A stretch of DNA of 64,000 bases from an uncultured Bacteroidales bacterium (lineage in GTDB: Bacteria > Bacteroidota > Bacteroidia > Bacteroidales > UBA932): positions 24,255 through 88,254 of the forward strand of contig CAKVDS010000003.1 in NCBI GenBank assembly GCA_934726455.1. The letters are read 5' to 3'. The translations under genes were made by a program, and so were the position numbers. Positions 26,015 to 35,337 of the stretch are shown one piece after another; positions within the stretch are counted from its first letter, which is position 1, and each line of letters begins with the position of its first letter. The notes below the pieces were generated by a model, which did not search any database, had not been told where the DNA came from, and saw only the letters and a program-made list of their open reading frames with translations.

Positions 26015-28350
26015 ACGAAAAGCCCTGCGACCAAATAGGAGAGCCAGGCACAGAAATAAGCTATAAGGCACTGGAAAATGACCATCCCGAATGCCGTCCA
26101 GCCCCCAAGTTCCCTGCGTACCGCTGCTATGGCAGCCACACATGGAGTATAGAGCAGACAGAAAGCGAGCATCGGCACGGCCGTAAGCGGCGTGAGAACA
26201 GAGGCCGCCCCGAGCACGGTAAGGGTAGAGACAACACTTTCCTTGGCGAGAAAACCGCAAATCAAAGCCGTCACTATCCGCCAGTCGCCCAAGCCGATAG
26301 GGGCAAACAGCGGAGCGATCAGCCCCGCAATGGCGGCAAGCATGCTGTCCTTGGCATCGACCAGGTTGAGCCTGAAGTCAAAGGACTGAAGAAACCAGAT
26401 GACGATGGAAGCCACGAAAATCACCGTGAACGCCCTCTGCAGGAAATCCTTGGTCTTGTCCCACAACAGATGCCCCACATTCTTGGCCCCCGGCATGCGG
26501 TAATTCGGAAGTTCAAGGACAAACGGAGCAGGCTCGCCGGAATGCGGCAACATCTTGGCGCATAGCGCTACAATCACACCGACCAGTATGGCGGAGAGGT
26601 AGAGTATCACCAGCACCAGCCCGCCGTGTCCCGGGAAAAAGGTACTGGTGAGGAACGCATAAATCGGTATCTTGGCTGAACAGCTCATGAACGGTGTGAG
26701 CAAGACCGTCATTTTCCTGTCACGCGCCGATGAAAGTGTCCGGGTCGCCATGACAGCCGGCACAGAACATCCAAAACCTATCAAAAGAGGCACGATACTG
26801 CGCCCGCTAAGCCCTATCTTACGGAGAATCTTGTCACTGACAAAGGCAACTCGCGCCATGTAACCGCTGTCTTCAAGCAAGGACAGGAAGAAGAAGAGAA
26901 TCACGATGACCGGAACGAAACTGAGCACTGTCCCCACGCCTCCGAAGACACCGTCAACCACAAGTCCCCGCACGGCAGGCGCCACGTCAAGTTTCTGCAT
27001 ACCGGCATCGCAGGCGGCGGCTATCCAGTCTATGCCTTTCTGGAGCAGATCCTGAAGCGGAGCGCCCAGCACGTCGACCGAAAGCCAGATCACCAATGAT
27101 ATGACAACCAAAAAGATAGGTATAGCTGTCCACTTGCCAGTAAGCACCTTGTCGATAGATCGGCTCCTCCTGTATTCTTTGCTCTCATGCGGCCTTACCA
27201 CCGTCTTCGCGCACAACCTGCGGATGAAAGAGAAGCGCATGTCAGCCATCGCAGCGCAACGGTCAAGCCCCCTCTCCTGCTCCATCTGCACTATGATGTG
27301 CTCAATCATATCCTTCTCATTGTCAGACAGGTCAAGAGCCGAGATTATCGCCTCGTCCCCCTCCACAATACGGCTCGCGGCAAAGCGTATCGGTATGCCA
27401 GCGCGATCAGCATGATCCTGGACAAGATGCATTATACCATGCAGGCAACGATGCACCGCTCCCCCATATTCCTTCGGATCGCAAAAATCCTGGCGGGCCG
27501 GCCTCTCCTGATATCGGGCCACATGCATGGCATGTTCCACAAGTTCCTGGATGCCCTCACCCTTGGCCGCCGAAATCGGCACAACCGGAAGACCGAGTAT
27601 AGCCTCCATCTCGTTGACATTGATGGAGCCACCGTTGCCGCGGACTTCATCCATCATATTGAGAGCCAGCACCATCGGGACATCAAGTTCCATCATCTGC
27701 ATAGTCAGGTAGAGGTTGCGCTCTATGTTGCTTGCGTCCACTATATTGATGATGCCCTCAGGTTTCTGGTCAAGTATGAACTGACGGGAGACTATCTCCT
27801 CAGAGGAATAAGGGGACAGAGAATAGATGCCGGGAAGATCTGTAACACGAGTCAAAGGATAACCCCTTATGACCCCGTCCTTACGGTCAACGGTCACTCC
27901 CGGGAAATTGCCGACATGCTGGTTGGAACCCGTGAGTTGATTGAAAAGCGTAGTCTTGCCGCAGTTCTGGTTGCCGGCAAGGGCAAAACGGATCACGGAA
28001 TCCTTGGGAAGCGCCGTCTCCTCTCCAGTGTGATACTTGCCACCCTCGCCAAGGCCAGGATGCGCCTCCTCTCCCACGTAAAGCCAATTGTCATCTCCGC
28101 AGACCGAGTTCCCGTCCCCCGGGTTCTCCACCGGTTCGATTCCTATCCGGGCGGCATCCGCCTTGCGCAATGTAAGTGTATAACTGTCAACCAGAAGCTC
28201 CATCGGATCCCCCAAAGGAGCATATTTGGTCAGGGTCACTTCCTGCCCGGGGATCATTCCCATATCAAGAAAATGCTGCCGGAGCGCACCTTCACCGCCT
28301 ACTGTCCTGATTATGGCGGTTCTGCCTATTTCAAGTTTATCAAGTGTCAT
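26011..28350 (-). CDS. feoB: Ferrous iron transporter, FeoA-FeoB fusion
   Basis: The 779-residue protein has an N-terminal FeoA SH3-like domain (residues 1-75, with LRQHFLDMGMIPGQEV), a linker, and FeoB. The G domain shows G1 GNQNCGKT (126-133), G3 DLPGIYS and G4 NMMD; the membrane part has two Gate regions, including SVPAVMATRT and the SCSAKIPIYAF segment, and ends in a LLYTPCVAAI helix. It imports Fe(II) across the inner membrane under low oxygen. The ATG at 28350 starts the FeoA domain directly; a longer frame to 28431 has no homologous content. A Cys-rich accessory peptide follows with overlap. The 160 bases upstream to the tRNA-Leu promoter show no clear Fur box to me. Confidence 0.95.
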   Translation of the reverse strand: MTLDKLEIGRTAIIRTVGGEGALRQHFLDMGMIPGQEVTLTKYAPLGDPMELLVDSYTLTLRKADAARIGIEPVENPGDGNSVCGDDNWLYVGEEAHPGLGEGGKYHTGEETALPKDSVIRFALAGNQNCGKTTLFNQLTGSNQHVGNFPGVTVDRKDGVIRGYPLTRVTDLPGIYSLSPYSSEEIVSRQFILDQKPEGIINIVDASNIERNLYLTMQMMELDVPMVLALNMMDEVRGNGGSINVNEMEAILGLPVVPISAAKGEGIQELVEHAMHVARYQERPARQDFCDPKEYGGAVHRCLHGIMHLVQDHADRAGIPIRFAASRIVEGDEAIISALDLSDNEKDMIEHIIVQMEQERGLDRCAAMADMRFSFIRRLCAKTVVRPHESKEYRRSRSIDKVLTGKWTAIPIFLVVISLVIWLSVDVLGAPLQDLLQKGIDWIAAACDAGMQKLDVAPAVRGLVVDGVFGGVGTVLSFVPVIVILFFFLSLLEDSGYMARVAFVSDKILRKIGLSGRSIVPLLIGFGCSVPAVMATRTLSSARDRKMTVLLTPFMSCSAKIPIYAFLTSTFFPGHGGLVLVILYLSAILVGVIVALCAKMLPHSGEPAPFVLELPNYRMPGAKNVGHLLWDKTKDFLQRAFTVIFVASIVIWFLQSFDFRLNLVDAKDSMLAAIAGLIAPLFAPIGLGDWRIVTALICGFLAKESVVSTLTVLGAASVLTPLTAVPMLAFCLLYTPCVAAIAAVRRELGGWTAFGMVIFQCLIAYFCAWLSYLVAGLFV

Positions 28351-28465
28351 CTGACATCCTTTTTTCCAGAGTACAAAAATGCTCAGCCCCGGCCTCTTAT
28401 ACAATCCCCAAAAATGATGATTCAAGAGCACTTGGGCCGAAATCAGATATTTTCACTCAGAAAAA

Positions 28466-28496
28466 TTTGCATTTAAATAAATTCTGCATAACTTTG
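28466..28496 (+). promoter_or_regulatory. Promoter of tRNA-Leu(GAG)
   Basis: TTTG (28466-28469), 19 bases and TAACTTTG (28489-28496) match the Bacteroidota consensus and lie 15 bases before the tRNA. Confidence 0.7.
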
Positions 28497-28511
28497 CAGT
28501 CCCAAAGTAAT

Positions 28512-28594
28512 GCGGACGTGGTGAAATGGTAGACACGCTACTTTGAGGGGGTAGTGGGCGTTGGCCTGTGTGAGTTCGAGTCTCACCGTCCGCA
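28512..28594 (+). tRNA. tRNA-Leu(GAG)
   Basis: The acceptor stem GCGGACG/CGTCCGC, D arm GTG...CAC, anticodon loop TTGAGGG with anticodon GAG, a long variable arm and T arm GTGAG-TTCGAGT-CTCAC form a class II tRNA. CCA is not encoded. It reads CUC and CUU leucine codons. Confidence 0.95.
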
Positions 28595-28595
28595 C

Positions 28596-28628
28596 AAAAA
28601 GACAGTCTCTTATGAGGCTGTCTTTTTT
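28596..28628 (+). terminator. Bidirectional terminator between tRNA-Leu and hemW
   Basis: AAAAAGACAG...CTGTCTTTTTT forms a stem with A and T runs on both sides. It ends the tRNA transcript and can also end the convergent hemW transcript. Confidence 0.85.
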
Positions 28629-28649
28629 GTGTCATGCCGGTACTAAATG

Positions 28650-29735
28650 TCAGACGAGCTCCTCGATTATGCTGTCCGAGACGAAGAATCTGTCCTCCGG
28701 TATCCGGATACGGGCAGCAGCCGAATCTCCGGAAATCCGCACCAGAGCCCCTTCGCCGACAAGCCGCGAGACAATTTCAGGGACACATAGAGACTCCGGA
28801 ATCCCGTCTGAAGTACGCAGTCCGAGCATTATACGCTCCTCCATCTCCTCCCGGGGAGACAAGACTTCTGCCGAAGCTGTCCACGCCGGAAGAGTCTGGC
28901 TGTTGGCACAGCGGGCCCGCCCGTCGAAAGAATGGGCGCCAGGCCCCAAGCCGACATAAGGCCGACGGGTCCAGTATGCCGAATTGTGGCAGGCCCTACG
29001 CCCGGGCAAAGCCCAGTTTGAAATCTCATAATGCTCGTATCCGGCAGCGGACAGCCTATCGCAGATCATAGAATACTGCGATGCGCACAAGACTTCAGAA
29101 CCCTCCTCAAACTCACCCTTTCCTGCAAGAACACCAAGCGCACTTCCCTCTTCTATGCTGAGCTGATAGGCCGACACATGCTCCGGACGCCAAAGCATGA
29201 TCTCCTCAAGGGTCGAGTCAAGTATATCTCCCGACAAGGCCGGGAAACCGAAAATAAGATCCACGCTGATGTTCTCCACCCCGGATTCCCGGAGAATATC
29301 GAACGCCCTCCGGGCGCCGGACGCATCGTGACGGCGGCGCATCCAGCGCAGAATCCCGTCATCAAGCGACTGCACGCCCATGCTGACCCTGTTGACACCA
29401 AGATCAAGCAACGCCCTCACATAGCCGGCACCCTTTTCCACAATATCCTCCGGATTGACTTCAAGCGTAAATTCACTAAAAGATCCGAGATCGAGTTCCG
29501 AGACAATACGCTCAAGTACGGCAAGAGGCAGCACCGACGGGGTGCCACCTCCTATATACAACGTATTGAGCCCGAGAGTATCTATAATCTCCTGACGTCT
29601 GCGTCTTATCTCGGCGCAAAGCTCCGAAGAATAACTTTCAATCCGCGCCTCCCCCGCCGCTCCGCAAGCGGTCTCAGAATAGAAATCGCAGTAGATGCAG
29701 AAACTGCGGCAGAACGGGACATGGATATAGATCAT
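28650..29735 (-). CDS. hemW: HemW-type radical SAM heme chaperone
   Basis: The 361-residue protein starts almost at the radical SAM cluster motif CRSFCIYC (Cys9, Cys13, Cys16), followed by TLYIGGGTPS, FTLEVNPED, VNRVSMGVQSLDD and the YEISNWALPG.ACHNSAYW segment typical of HemW. It is often annotated as oxygen-independent coproporphyrinogen III oxidase, but the Cys spacing CX3CX2C with Phe rather than an additional Cys fits HemW. HemW inserts heme into respiratory enzymes. It lies 3 bases after the coiled-coil membrane protein gene. Confidence 0.92.
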   Translation of the reverse strand: MIYIHVPFCRSFCIYCDFYSETACGAAGEARIESYSSELCAEIRRRRQEIIDTLGLNTLYIGGGTPSVLPLAVLERIVSELDLGSFSEFTLEVNPEDIVEKGAGYVRALLDLGVNRVSMGVQSLDDGILRWMRRRHDASGARRAFDILRESGVENISVDLIFGFPALSGDILDSTLEEIMLWRPEHVSAYQLSIEEGSALGVLAGKGEFEEGSEVLCASQYSMICDRLSAAGYEHYEISNWALPGRRACHNSAYWTRRPYVGLGPGAHSFDGRARCANSQTLPAWTASAEVLSPREEMEERIMLGLRTSDGIPESLCVPEIVSRLVGEGALVRISGDSAAARIRIPEDRFFVSDSIIEELV

Positions 29736-29738
29736 CCG

Positions 29739-30653
29739 CTACCTGAGCAGGAGCTCCGCAGAGCCGACCTGTCCCTGATTGGTGTAGGCCTGTACCGTGT
29801 AGACGCCCTTGTGGAAAGACGGGATGTTGTTGACATAGATACCCATCTCAACTTCTGCGCCCTGATAGTCCACCTCTCTGGAGGCTGTGGCCTGAAGAGT
29901 CTCTTCTCCAATGGTGAATGTAGTGCCTCTGCCGTCTGTGAGAAGGTTGCCGTCAGGATCAGTCACCCTTACATATACGCGGACCGGGCCCTTAGGGGTG
30001 AGCTCGTTCTCCAGCAGACTGAGGGTAACAAGAAGTCTTGCGACCTTGCCGCTGCGGTCGGTGAGTTTATCGTTGCCGTTGTAGGCTTCAAGTTTCACTC
30101 CCCTTGCCTTGAGCACTGCACCGGCTGTCACACGGCCTGTAAGATCCTCAACCTGCTGGGACAGTTCGGCATTGAGCTTCTTGCTGGCGGCGGCCTCCTT
30201 GCGGGCACTGGCGGCTTCAGCTGTGAGCTTGTGGTTGAGGGTGTTGAGAGAGTCTATCTGCACGATGTAGCTCTTCATGATTGAGCGGAGCGTCCCGAGT
30301 TCCTTCTGGTACTGGCGGATCTTCACGCGGTTCGTGGCCTCAGTCTTCTTGACCCTCTCCACGAGTTGCGCAATCTCCTCTCTGGACGAATCCAACTGGG
30401 CGTTAATGCTATCATAATCAGAGGAAAGGCTCTCGTAGTCGTTCTGGAGCATCTGGATCTGCTCCGTGAGGTCCCTTTTCTCATCGTTAAGCTGGCCGAC
30501 CAGCTTGTTCTTTGAAGTCAAAACATAGACAAGAGCGACAGCGAGCACGACGGCTACAGCGATCATTGCGATCATCACGGTCTTGAGACCACCATTAGCC
30601 TTCTTCTCGTTTTCCTTTCGTTCAAGTCTCTCAAGTGGATCTTCTCTTTCCAT
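29739..30653 (-). CDS. Membrane-anchored coiled-coil protein of unknown function
   Basis: I do not recognise a named family. The 304-residue protein has a charged cytoplasmic start (residues 1-22), one membrane helix (about 24-45), a long heptad-like coiled coil (about 50-175, rich in Leu/Glu/Lys/Asp) and a C-terminal beta-rich domain (about 180-304) containing PVRVYVRVTDPDGNLL and SFHKGVYTVQAYTNQG. It is probably an inner-membrane protein with a periplasmic stalk and ligand- or partner-binding head. It is co-directional and nearly contiguous with hemW. Confidence 0.72.
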   Translation of the reverse strand: MEREDPLERLERKENEKKANGGLKTVMIAMIAVAVVLAVALVYVLTSKNKLVGQLNDEKRDLTEQIQMLQNDYESLSSDYDSINAQLDSSREEIAQLVERVKKTEATNRVKIRQYQKELGTLRSIMKSYIVQIDSLNTLNHKLTAEAASARKEAAASKKLNAELSQQVEDLTGRVTAGAVLKARGVKLEAYNGNDKLTDRSGKVARLLVTLSLLENELTPKGPVRVYVRVTDPDGNLLTDGRGTTFTIGEETLQATASREVDYQGAEVEMGIYVNNIPSFHKGVYTVQAYTNQGQVGSAELLLR

Positions 30654-30714
30654 AATCTGTCATTTTTAAATTACATCCGGCAAAAATAGCAAATATTATG
30701 CTACTTTTGCCCTT

Positions 30715-31179
30715 ATGAAATATATTGTACGATCCATAAAGTACTTCGTGTACCTCATTGTCATCTTGTCACTGATCATAGTTGTTCTTGTGTTGGCCGG
30801 CTTCGTGGAGGGCGACCTCTCGAAGATATTCGTCAACGGATATGACTCCCTTTGGCAGATAGCTCTCATGATGGCAGTATTCGCGGCAATATATCCGCGT
30901 TTCGGATTCTCCACCCGCACCGCCCATTTCTACGGCACCCCTGAAGAAGCGGACGCAGCCCTCAAAGAAGTGATGGAGCGGCTCGGATACAAATTTGAAA
31001 AACAGGACGGAGACGATGTCTGCTACATAAAGAGGGCGCCTTTCGCCAGACTTGTCAAAATGTATGAAGACAGGGTGACGGTGAGACATATCGCCGCCGG
31101 ACTGGAGCTGGAAGGCCTGACAAAAGACACGGTGAGGATAGCCGCAGGCGTGGAAGCCGCTAACCGTGAAGATGCTTAG
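30715..31179 (+). CDS. Two-helix membrane protein of unknown function
   Basis: The 154-residue protein has two hydrophobic helices (about 8-30 and 44-62) and a soluble C-terminal part of about 85 residues with a compact alpha/beta look (EADAALKEVMERLGYKFE, VTVRHIAAGLELEGL). No motif or family is recognised. It is divergent from the coiled-coil gene; TACTTTTG (30702-30709) just before the ATG resembles a -7 box, implying a very short leader. Its 3' end overlaps the convergent DUF3109 gene by 20 bases. Confidence 0.72.
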   Translation: MKYIVRSIKYFVYLIVILSLIIVVLVLAGFVEGDLSKIFVNGYDSLWQIALMMAVFAAIYPRFGFSTRTAHFYGTPEEADAALKEVMERLGYKFEKQDGDDVCYIKRAPFARLVKMYEDRVTVRHIAAGLELEGLTKDTVRIAAGVEAANREDA

Positions 31180-31741
31180 CAGCGGCTGCAAGAGCCTCGT
31201 AAAACTCCTCGCCGAAACGCTCAGACAAAGGCCTGCGAAGAAATTCGTAGACTCTTATATGCTCTGCGCGCCCCTTCTTGAAGGCATCAGCACATATATC
31301 CCAACGATGCAGATTGAGAGCAAGCCCTCCGCCGGTCAGACGTGTGACCCTGATCGGATAAAGCGAGCATGACACAGGCTTCTTGAGCCCCCGCATCTCA
31401 ATGGCGCAAAGGCATTCCCCTTCCGGACCGAAATGACAGTAGGCGCATTCGCAAGAACCGTCCACAAGAGGTGTGACGATATCCCCGTCCCTGTCTATCT
31501 CGAAAAATCCCTTCTCATCGACAGCCGCCCGACCCCCTGGGCTCATAAGATCCTTGAATTCCGGATACTCCCGCTCCACCAGATCCGGCTCGTCCTCTTC
31601 CATGGGGGCACCGCTGTCTCCTATTATGCAGCATGCCCCGCGGCACTTGCCATAGTCGCAGGCAAAATATTCCGTCACAACATCCTCCGACACAAGGATG
31701 TCCCCAATCTGGACTATTGTCCCGAACCTTCTTTTTCCCAT
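31160..31741 (-). CDS. DUF3109 family Cys-rich protein
   Basis: The 193-residue protein has the DUF3109 Cys arrangement: FACDYGKCRGACCIIGDSGAP near residue 27-47, then CECAYCHF, CLCAIE, KPVSCSLYPIR and WDICADAF. The set suggests a zinc or Fe-S site of the CxxxCxxxCC type (zinc/iron-chelating family). Function is undefined. Its ATG overlaps the stop of the M16-like gene by one base (TGATG), so it is translated after it. Its 3' end overlaps the convergent membrane protein gene. Confidence 0.85.
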   Translation of the reverse strand: MGKRRFGTIVQIGDILVSEDVVTEYFACDYGKCRGACCIIGDSGAPMEEDEPDLVEREYPEFKDLMSPGGRAAVDEKGFFEIDRDGDIVTPLVDGSCECAYCHFGPEGECLCAIEMRGLKKPVSCSLYPIRVTRLTGGGLALNLHRWDICADAFKKGRAEHIRVYEFLRRPLSERFGEEFYEALAAAAKHLHG

Positions 31742-34320
31742 CAGATTATAACATATTCCACCTCCGCACCATCACGGAGCATGCCGAGAATTTTTTTGAC
31801 GCCCTCCACGCTCACGCCGCCGACAGCGGCATTGTATCCGCTGACAAGGTCTTTACCCTCGCTGTAGCGGACCAGAACCTTGTCAACAAGCGTCTCCACA
31901 TTCTGGAGGTCAGCCTTGTACGAATTGAGTATCACCTCCTTATAGGCTTTCAACTCATCCGGAGAGATCTCGACATCCGAAATCGATGCAATGACCGGCC
32001 TTATGGCCTCAAGTATCTGCAGCGGGTCTGCGGCCTCCAACGAAAGCGGCAATCCGGAGCTGCGGCATGGACGGCAATTTATATACAGGGACAACCTCTC
32101 CGTCGGAAACACCTCCAGACGCTCGCTGATCTCCAGATAAGCTCCGAACGGAGCCAATGCCCGGGTGATTTCCTTGTGCAGGACAGCCTCGGCCATCTTG
32201 AACGACATGTAGTTGTCTATATTATATGGAATCGCCGCAGACATGCCCACATTGACGCCAATCTCTCCGCCACCGACAAGGCCGGCGCCAGACTCGACGA
32301 TGTAAGTGACCGAACCGGACGCCAGATTGCTTGAAATGTGCGGCCGCCGGGCAAACTGCTTCTGCGTCCTGAAACCGCCAAGAGAAAGACACAACTCCTT
32401 TTTCAGAAGTTCCTCATCAAGGTCGCCGGTCAAGACCAGAAGTCCATCATTGACCTTGGAGAAAAGCGTCTCGAAATATTGCTCGGCACGCTCTGGAAGA
32501 TCATCGCCAAGATTGGAAATATATTTACGTTCAGTATAGTAGTACCCAGGACGCATAATACTGTCCATCAACGAATTGACATCGCGAGGAGAAAGAGAGC
32601 CCATGTCAATCCGCAGCTTCTCCCCAGCCTTGTAATACTCAAACTCCGACTGGTCCGGAACACGTTTGTCAGCCACCGACAGGAGTGAGCGCAGAAGCAG
32701 CTTAAGTTTTGACTTCGGCGCAATTCCGCCTATCCGCAGATCCGAGATCCCCGCCCTGGTATTCATCGTGATCCCGTTTGCCTCAAGCATGGCACGGAAA
32801 TCCGGACCGCTGAGGCCGGCAACCCCACTGAGAGCGAGCATGTCACCGACGAACGCTGCTTCACCGCTCTTCAGACCGGGAACAGAAGCCACTCCACCAC
32901 GCAACATCAGCGTATATTGGAACTCTCCCTTTATATCTGTTTTTTTGTAGAGAACCTTGACTCCGTTGGAGAATGTCCACATGCGTCCTCCCGACACCGG
33001 TTCGGCAGTGTCATTGCGCAACTTGACCTTGCCGCGCGGGACAAACAGGCTCAGCGTATCCCCGAAATCCTCCTTATAGGCGACCTGCCCGGAATCAGAA
33101 GCGGCCCACGCGGCATCAAAACAGCCGCGCAGCATATCCTTGTCCGCTCCGTTGTCCGGAGTGTCGAAACGGAGAGCCAGATTGCTCGCTGAATCAAGAA
33201 GCGCCCCGGCAAAGGTGTTGAAAAGTTCAAGATCAAGCTCCGCAGGCAGGCTGCGCGAAGCCAGCACGCTCCCGGCCGCGGCCGGACGCTCAAGGCTGGC
33301 GCCATATAGATATGCGGACGTACACCTGGCGATGTACTCGCTGTTATCGGTAACTCTGCCGCCCTCTTCTCTCTTGGACTCCGATATCAGACGGGACTTG
33401 GCGTCCTGATACTCGGCCTGGACTGCGCCATGCCGGTCGATGGAGGAAAGCACTGACGAGAAACGCTCCACTGCGGCATCAAGGCTGGAAGCGGAAGTAT
33501 AAACCGAAAACATATAGTGTTCATCCCCTGATCCGCTCGCACTGTCCACATAGCGGAAGTCAACATCAGCCAAAGGAATGCCATGGCTGCGGAAATCTTT
33601 CTCAATACGGCGGCTCACTATGTTGCCGAGTATATCCGCATACGCCCTGCCTACCAGAGGCTGCAATGTATTCATCCTCTCGCGCGGCAGACGGGCGGCA
33701 CTGTAGACCGCATGGATTGAAGCCACATCGGATGTGTTGTTGATGCTTGTCAGGAGGAGCAGAGAATCGCGTGGATTCCATACATAAGAACTCCTGCCGT
33801 CGTCACGGTGAAGCCTCGGCACGGTCATGGAAAGCAGGTTGAGCCTCTCCTTGATTTTGTCAGGCTTTATGTCGCCGCTGACCATTATGGCCTGAGGCGC
33901 CCGCGACCTTGCGGCGATGTCCATCATCATGAGGATCGTAGAGTCGGCGACACTCTGGTCGTAGACCGGCACATCGGGGAAAGAGAACAACGTGGCATCC
34001 TGGCGGGAAGAAATATATCCCGACTCCGCGTATCCGGCACCGTTGTCTGAAAGGAAGAGGTATGGCCGGCGGGATCCGAAATGCGGAAGAGAATCAAGGG
34101 CTCCACGATCCCGGGTCTCCCGGTATGCCGACTTCCTGACAAGGGCGAAATCAGCGAATCCCTTTCTGGCAGAATTTGATACCAGATAAAAATCGATGCC
34201 GTCAGGAAGTCTCCCGACCGTTATCTCTTTCGGCACGCCAAGGGACGAAAGTGCCTGTCCGTGCATCATTGTGGAAAACATGAGCAGAATCAGGCAGGTT
34301 TTCAAAAAATGCCTCCTCAT
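31741..34320 (-). CDS. M16 (insulinase-like) family protein lacking the zinc motif
   Basis: From the ATG at 34320 the 859-residue product has a signal peptide (MRRHFLKTCLILLMFSTMMHGQ) and four M16-like lobes: an N-terminal one with PKEITVGRLPDGIDFYLVSN, and a third with WTFSNGVKVLYKKTDIKGEF and LMLRGGVASVPGLKSGEAAF, both standard M16 strand-helix starts. The catalytic HxxEH that normally follows the first lobe's strand is not present; the region reads LDSLPHFGSRRPYLFL and the whole protein has no HxxEH. It therefore looks like a non-catalytic periplasmic M16 subunit, as known for beta-type subunits of M16B pairs. No active partner lies next to it. A longer frame to 34383 is not needed. Confidence 0.75.
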   Translation of the reverse strand: MRRHFLKTCLILLMFSTMMHGQALSSLGVPKEITVGRLPDGIDFYLVSNSARKGFADFALVRKSAYRETRDRGALDSLPHFGSRRPYLFLSDNGAGYAESGYISSRQDATLFSFPDVPVYDQSVADSTILMMMDIAARSRAPQAIMVSGDIKPDKIKERLNLLSMTVPRLHRDDGRSSYVWNPRDSLLLLTSINNTSDVASIHAVYSAARLPRERMNTLQPLVGRAYADILGNIVSRRIEKDFRSHGIPLADVDFRYVDSASGSGDEHYMFSVYTSASSLDAAVERFSSVLSSIDRHGAVQAEYQDAKSRLISESKREEGGRVTDNSEYIARCTSAYLYGASLERPAAAGSVLASRSLPAELDLELFNTFAGALLDSASNLALRFDTPDNGADKDMLRGCFDAAWAASDSGQVAYKEDFGDTLSLFVPRGKVKLRNDTAEPVSGGRMWTFSNGVKVLYKKTDIKGEFQYTLMLRGGVASVPGLKSGEAAFVGDMLALSGVAGLSGPDFRAMLEANGITMNTRAGISDLRIGGIAPKSKLKLLLRSLLSVADKRVPDQSEFEYYKAGEKLRIDMGSLSPRDVNSLMDSIMRPGYYYTERKYISNLGDDLPERAEQYFETLFSKVNDGLLVLTGDLDEELLKKELCLSLGGFRTQKQFARRPHISSNLASGSVTYIVESGAGLVGGGEIGVNVGMSAAIPYNIDNYMSFKMAEAVLHKEITRALAPFGAYLEISERLEVFPTERLSLYINCRPCRSSGLPLSLEAADPLQILEAIRPVIASISDVEISPDELKAYKEVILNSYKADLQNVETLVDKVLVRYSEGKDLVSGYNAAVGGVSVEGVKKILGMLRDGAEVEYVII

Positions 34321-34335
34321 AATAATAAGCTTATC

Positions 34336-34367
34336 TTTACAAAAATAGGACATTTTTATTATATTTG
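34336..34367 (+). promoter_or_regulatory. Candidate promoter of the TPR protein gene
   Basis: TATATTTG (34360-34367) matches the -7 box; TTTA at 34336-34339, 20 bases upstream, is a weak -33 box. The leader would be about 30 bases. Confidence 0.4.
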
Positions 34368-34402
34368 TGCTGTTGGAAAACAATTAAAATCACAATACGA
34401 TT

Positions 34403-35335
34403 ATGAAAAAGATTTTCGCATCCATCGTTTTAGCGGCCCTGGCGCTCGGTTCAATGAACGCGCAGGATCTTGCGCAGATCACCGAATTGTACAACACCGG
34501 GGCAGAGGCCCTCTCTTCCGGAGACAAGTCCACGGCCCTGAAGGCTTTCGAGCAGGCTTTCGAGCAGGCGACAGCCCTTGGCGATGAGGGAAAGGAAGTT
34601 GCTGACAACTGCAAAGCCGTCATCCCGGATCTTTATCTGTCCATCGCTAAGGATTCGGCGAAGTCTTCCGACTATGACGGAGCCGTAGCAGGACTGAAGA
34701 CCGCCATCGAAGTGGCTCAGAAATATGCTGATGCCGGCGTAGAGGAGCAGGCCAAGGCCCTTATTCCTCAGATAATCATGCAGAAAGGCGGCGCTCTCCT
34801 CAACGCGAAGAAATATGTCGAGGCAGCAGCAGCCTATAAGGAAGTTGTCGATGCCGACCCGACAAACGGCACCGCAGCCCTCCGCTTGGGCATGGCTCTC
34901 AATGCCGCCGGCAAGGCAGATGAAGCAAAGGCCGCACTTGAGCAGGCAGCAGCCAATGGCCAGGAGAAGGCAGCCAACAAGCAGCTCGGAAACATCTCCC
35001 TCAAAGAGGCCGCCGCAGCCCTGAAAGCAAAGAAATATGCTGATGCCGTCACGGCAGCTGTCAAGAGCAGCGAGTATGTCGAGAGCCCTCAGGCATTCCA
35101 GATCGCAGGTCAGGCTTCCCAGCTTGCAGGCAAAAACAACGATGCCATCAAGTACTTCGAGAAGTATCTCGAACTCTCACCTAACGCGAAGAACGCTACT
35201 CAGATAGCCTACATCGTAGGCACCCTCTATCAGGGAGCCAAGAACAACGCCAAGGCAAAAGAGTTCTACGCCAAGGCTGTCAGCGACCCTCAATATGGGG
35301 CCGAGGCCAAGAAGATGCTTGACGCACTCAAGTAG
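34403..35335 (+). CDS. Exported tetratricopeptide-repeat protein
   Basis: The 310-residue protein has a signal peptide (MKKIFASIVLAALALGSMNAQ) and a mature part made of TPR-type helix pairs, for example LYNTGAEALSSGDKSTALKAF, KGGALLNAKKYVEAAAAYKE, RLGMALNAAGKADEAKAALE and AIKYFEKYLELSP. It is very Ala/Lys-rich. TPRs mediate protein contacts, here probably in the periplasm. The next gene starts 2 bases after its stop, so it is in operon with the U32 protein. Partner unknown. Confidence 0.85.
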   Translation: MKKIFASIVLAALALGSMNAQDLAQITELYNTGAEALSSGDKSTALKAFEQAFEQATALGDEGKEVADNCKAVIPDLYLSIAKDSAKSSDYDGAVAGLKTAIEVAQKYADAGVEEQAKALIPQIIMQKGGALLNAKKYVEAAAAYKEVVDADPTNGTAALRLGMALNAAGKADEAKAALEQAAANGQEKAANKQLGNISLKEAAAALKAKKYADAVTAAVKSSEYVESPQAFQIAGQASQLAGKNNDAIKYFEKYLELSPNAKNATQIAYIVGTLYQGAKNNAKAKEFYAKAVSDPQYGAEAKKMLDALK

Positions 35336-35337
35336 CA

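Noticed and set aside
25767..26051. N-terminal extension of the propeller lipoprotein
   Set aside because: It runs antisense-free through the FeoB and Cys-rich peptide genes in another frame; the lipoprotein signal begins at 25766 with a promoter just upstream.
27187..28476. 429-codon frame antisense to FeoAB
   Set aside because: FeoB motifs on the minus strand are decisive; the shadow is His/Arg-rich without domains.
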